IMG/VR virus record: IMGVR_UViG_3300009093_000822
Span: 1-31,985 of that record
DNA length: 31,985 nucleotides
Strand: one strand, 5' to 3'
Source of the DNA: a virus
A program made the position numbers and the translations under genes. Positions within the stretch are counted from its first letter, which is position 1. Each line of letters opens with the position of its first letter. The notes under the pieces were generated by a model that saw only the letters and a list, made by a program, of their open reading frames with translations, searched no databases and was not told the origin of the DNA. Below are positions 30,234 to 31,985 of this stretch, in pieces.

Positions 30234-31985
30234 GCTGGTTGACCTTCAAGAATCCACTTCTGGCGACCTTTTGGATGATTTTTCACAAGACTGTTGTGGA
30301 AGACCTTTCTCGGATCGAGATGACGATAGCTTCCCAGCTTGTTGTCGGGAATGTGGTTTTCGATGTATCGAATGTAGTCGCATGCGACGTCTTCCACGTC
30401 GTATGGCCGAGCAGTTTGGCTTGACAGAATGCCTTGTACGTTTCGGCATACTCGAGGAAGAATGTCAGGGGTTGGTTGACCGAGAGCTTTTCGATCTTCC
30501 ACGAATTGAAGCATGAAGGGTTCCACGTCCGCACACATCGATTCCATGATAAGGTCGTATCCTACTTCCCTTTTGCCGTCAATTTCTCCGACTAACTCAA
30601 GACACTCTTGACAGTTTTTGCCATAATAGCAATGAGACGCTGGGTTGATCAAATAAGGAAAATACTCAGCCGTATCCATTACAAAGGCGGTAAGCACGAA
30701 CGCATACCTCTTCAATCCCATCGAACTTTGAAGATCCAAAACGTAGTCAACTCCATCTCGAATTCCTAGGTGATGACCAGGAGGAGCGTTTTCTAGGTAT
30801 TTAGCGTACGAGATGGCGATCTTGTCTGCGTGTTCGCAGAGATATTCGATGCCGCCTCGGGTGTAGGGAGGATTCGGTTTGTTAAACGGAGGAATTTGGT
30901 TACCGATCGAAGTGAAGATGGCTTTATTTTCTCGGTCCCACTTGCGAACGACTTCCTTAGCTAAGTCGAACCCTCCGAGTTCGAGAGCGTCTGCGAGTTC
31001 GAAGACGATGGTGTTTCGGTAACCATGGTCTTTCTCAAACGAAGCGCCTGAGCCAGTAATTCGATGAACCAGGTGTATGAATTGCCACTGGGCGTGGTCA
31101 AAGCTGTAGGCTTTCTTTGTTCGAGCTTCTCGGTATTTGATCGGTTCGGGTCCATAGTGAAGGTCTTCCAGTACTTTGGAGAAACCAGCATACCGACGAT
31201 TGACCGTGTCGTAGATCGTCACGGCGTTCATCAGGTCATCATCGATCGGTTCAAACGAAAGACCGAGATTTCGGCGCTGAAGCTGGATAGCTTTTTTGTA
31301 GTACTCGATAAAATCGGCGTAGTACTGAGTTTTTCCAAAAACAGTCTGCGAAGGAGCCCGAACGACTTTCGGTTTCGGCACTTTCGGCACCTCATCCCCT
31401 TCAGGTTCTTCGTCTTCTGCATCAGGCACGTTGACTCGAACCGGTCTCACTTCCGGATAGAAATTGATCAAAGTCGTGTCGAGATTGTATCGGTACCACT
31501 CAGGAGAAAGATGAACTGACTTTGGACGTTCCATGACGTCGAAGCTGAGCTTCCCGTTGTCTAACAGGCAGTCAGGCCACGTCCAGACGCTAATTCCAGC
31601 CTCGCCATCGAGTTGTTTGAGTCCTGCATTGAAGAGTGTTCGAATCTTTTCTCGTTCGGCCCAGGTGCCATAAAACGGCTGTCCCTTGTAGTACCCAGTT
31701 TTGGGTAGTTTCCGACTTTCATCTTCGATTGGAAGCAGAGAAATAATTTCAACCTTGATTCCAAGATCTCTTAAATCTTTCGCTTGGCGGATGTACCGAG
31801 CAACCAACTGGTCGGTCGACTCCATTGGATTAATTTGGCGATGAAGGTGGAAGCGAAGATCGATGTTACCGAAGTAAATCGTGATGATCTTGTAGTCCTG
31901 AGGATTGACGATAAATTCTTTCAATCCTGTGTTCAGCACACCGAAGAGAGTTTTGCCGTCATGACGGCGAATTTCAGCGTCGGGA
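30230..31985 (-). CDS. SGNH-like domain fused to an alpha-glutamyl/putrescinyl thymine pyrophosphorylase-like domain (5' end outside window)
   Basis: The frame is open to the window edge, so the GTG at 31939 is probably internal; about 584 residues are visible. The N-terminal part has IYFGNIDLRFHLHRQ, PKTGYYKGQPF and MERPKSVHLSPEWY. This fits an SGNH/GDSL-like hydrolase in which GN(I)D and the later D/H motif form the active site. After a charged Pro-rich linker (EPEGDEVPKVPKPKVV), the C-terminal 370 residues contain VNRRYAGFSKVL, HRITGSGASFEKDHGYRN and DVEDVACDYIRYIENHIP. These resemble the DNA-glycosylase-derived pyrophosphorylases that act on phosphorylated hydroxymethyl bases in phage DNA. 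The assignment is from remembered motifs and should be tested. It overlaps the PLP-enzyme gene by 4 bp. Confidence 0.5.
   Translation of the reverse strand, partial: PDAEIRRHDGKTLFGVLNTGLKEFIVNPQDYKIITIYFGNIDLRFHLHRQINPMESTDQLVARYIRQAKDLRDLGIKVEIISLLPIEDESRKLPKTGYYKGQPFYGTWAEREKIRTLFNAGLKQLDGEAGISVWTWPDCLLDNGKLSFDVMERPKSVHLSPEWYRYNLDTTLINFYPEVRPVRVNVPDAEDEEPEGDEVPKVPKPKVVRAPSQTVFGKTQYYADFIEYYKKAIQLQRRNLGLSFEPIDDDLMNAVTIYDTVNRRYAGFSKVLEDLHYGPEPIKYREARTKKAYSFDHAQWQFIHLVHRITGSGASFEKDHGYRNTIVFELADALELGGFDLAKEVVRKWDRENKAIFTSIGNQIPPFNKPNPPYTRGGIEYLCEHADKIAISYAKYLENAPPGHHLGIRDGVDYVLDLQSSMGLKRYAFVLTAFVMDTAEYFPYLINPASHCYYGKNCQECLELVGEIDGKREVGYDLIMESMCADVEPFMLQFVEDRKALGQPTPDILPRVCRNVQGILSSQTARPYDVEDVACDYIRYIENHIPDNKLGSYRHLDPRKVFHNSLVKNHPKGRQKWILEGQPA

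Noticed and set aside
1-31985. CRISPR array, insertion sequence, integrase or rRNA
   Set aside because: No regularly spaced repeats, transposase or recombinase motifs or rRNA-like sequence were noticed; the window is filled by protein genes.

Overview
The window reads as a stretch of a tailed-phage genome, most likely a large myovirus. It carries a baseplate J/gp6-like wedge protein, a giant tail protein, and a protein resembling the T4-type gp13 neck protein. These sit among nucleotide-metabolism, DNA-processing and sugar-transfer genes. Coding is almost continuous on both strands, genes often overlap by a few bases, and no rRNA, tRNA, CRISPR array, integrase or transposase was seen. The host is unknown. 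Two genes look like Verrucomicrobiota-type families from memory: a secreted immunoglobulin-like protein, and a DksA-like protein with a CELTNQPI-type knuckle. A host in or near that phylum is a tentative inference.

Layout. 1-5949: 3' part of a giant tail protein (LamG-like, PKD-like, jelly-roll and chitobiase-C-like modules). 5995-9749: minimal ATP-dependent ligase, an unknown 246-aa protein, a secreted lysozyme-like protein, a DksA-like protein without its zinc site, a heptose-1-phosphate adenylyltransferase-like enzyme and a 2H phosphoesterase. 9739-13996: PKD/Ig-like protein, a His-rich protein and the baseplate wedge. 13976-22961: two glycosyltransferases, a kinase fused to a uracil-DNA-glycosylase-like domain, an FkbM methyltransferase, a thymidylate-synthase-family enzyme with the dCMP-hydroxymethylase substitution, a tandem glycosyltransferase, a dCMP deaminase and a RuvC-like nuclease. 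23000-25141: Pro/Ala-rich protein, neck-like protein and secreted Ig-like protein. 25119-27612 (minus): iron-sulfur DinG/XPD-like helicase and three small genes. 27707-28991: two unknown proteins. 28913-31985 (minus): a conserved phage protein, a fold-type-II PLP enzyme, and an SGNH-like protein with a domain resembling the alpha-glutamyl/putrescinyl thymine pyrophosphorylases.

How the genes may work together. The most interesting reading is a DNA base hypermodification pathway spread over two loci. The thymidylate-synthase homologue has Asp203 where thymidylate synthases have Asn, which predicts dCMP as substrate and hydroxymethyl- (or methyl-) dCMP as product. A P-loop kinase could phosphorylate the nucleotide or the base. 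The tandem glycosyltransferase, the pyrophosphorylase-like protein and the PLP enzyme could then build a larger adduct. The family assignments come from motifs read by eye. The pathway itself is inference. The glycosyltransferases and heptose enzyme could equally modify host lipopolysaccharide or virion proteins.

Expression signals are unusual. Classical Shine-Dalgarno sequences are largely absent. An 18-bp sequence is repeated exactly upstream of two genes, with a related element before a third. A TTAAGC/TTAGG-like sequence recurs just before many start codons. All six convergent gene pairs overlap at their 3' ends.
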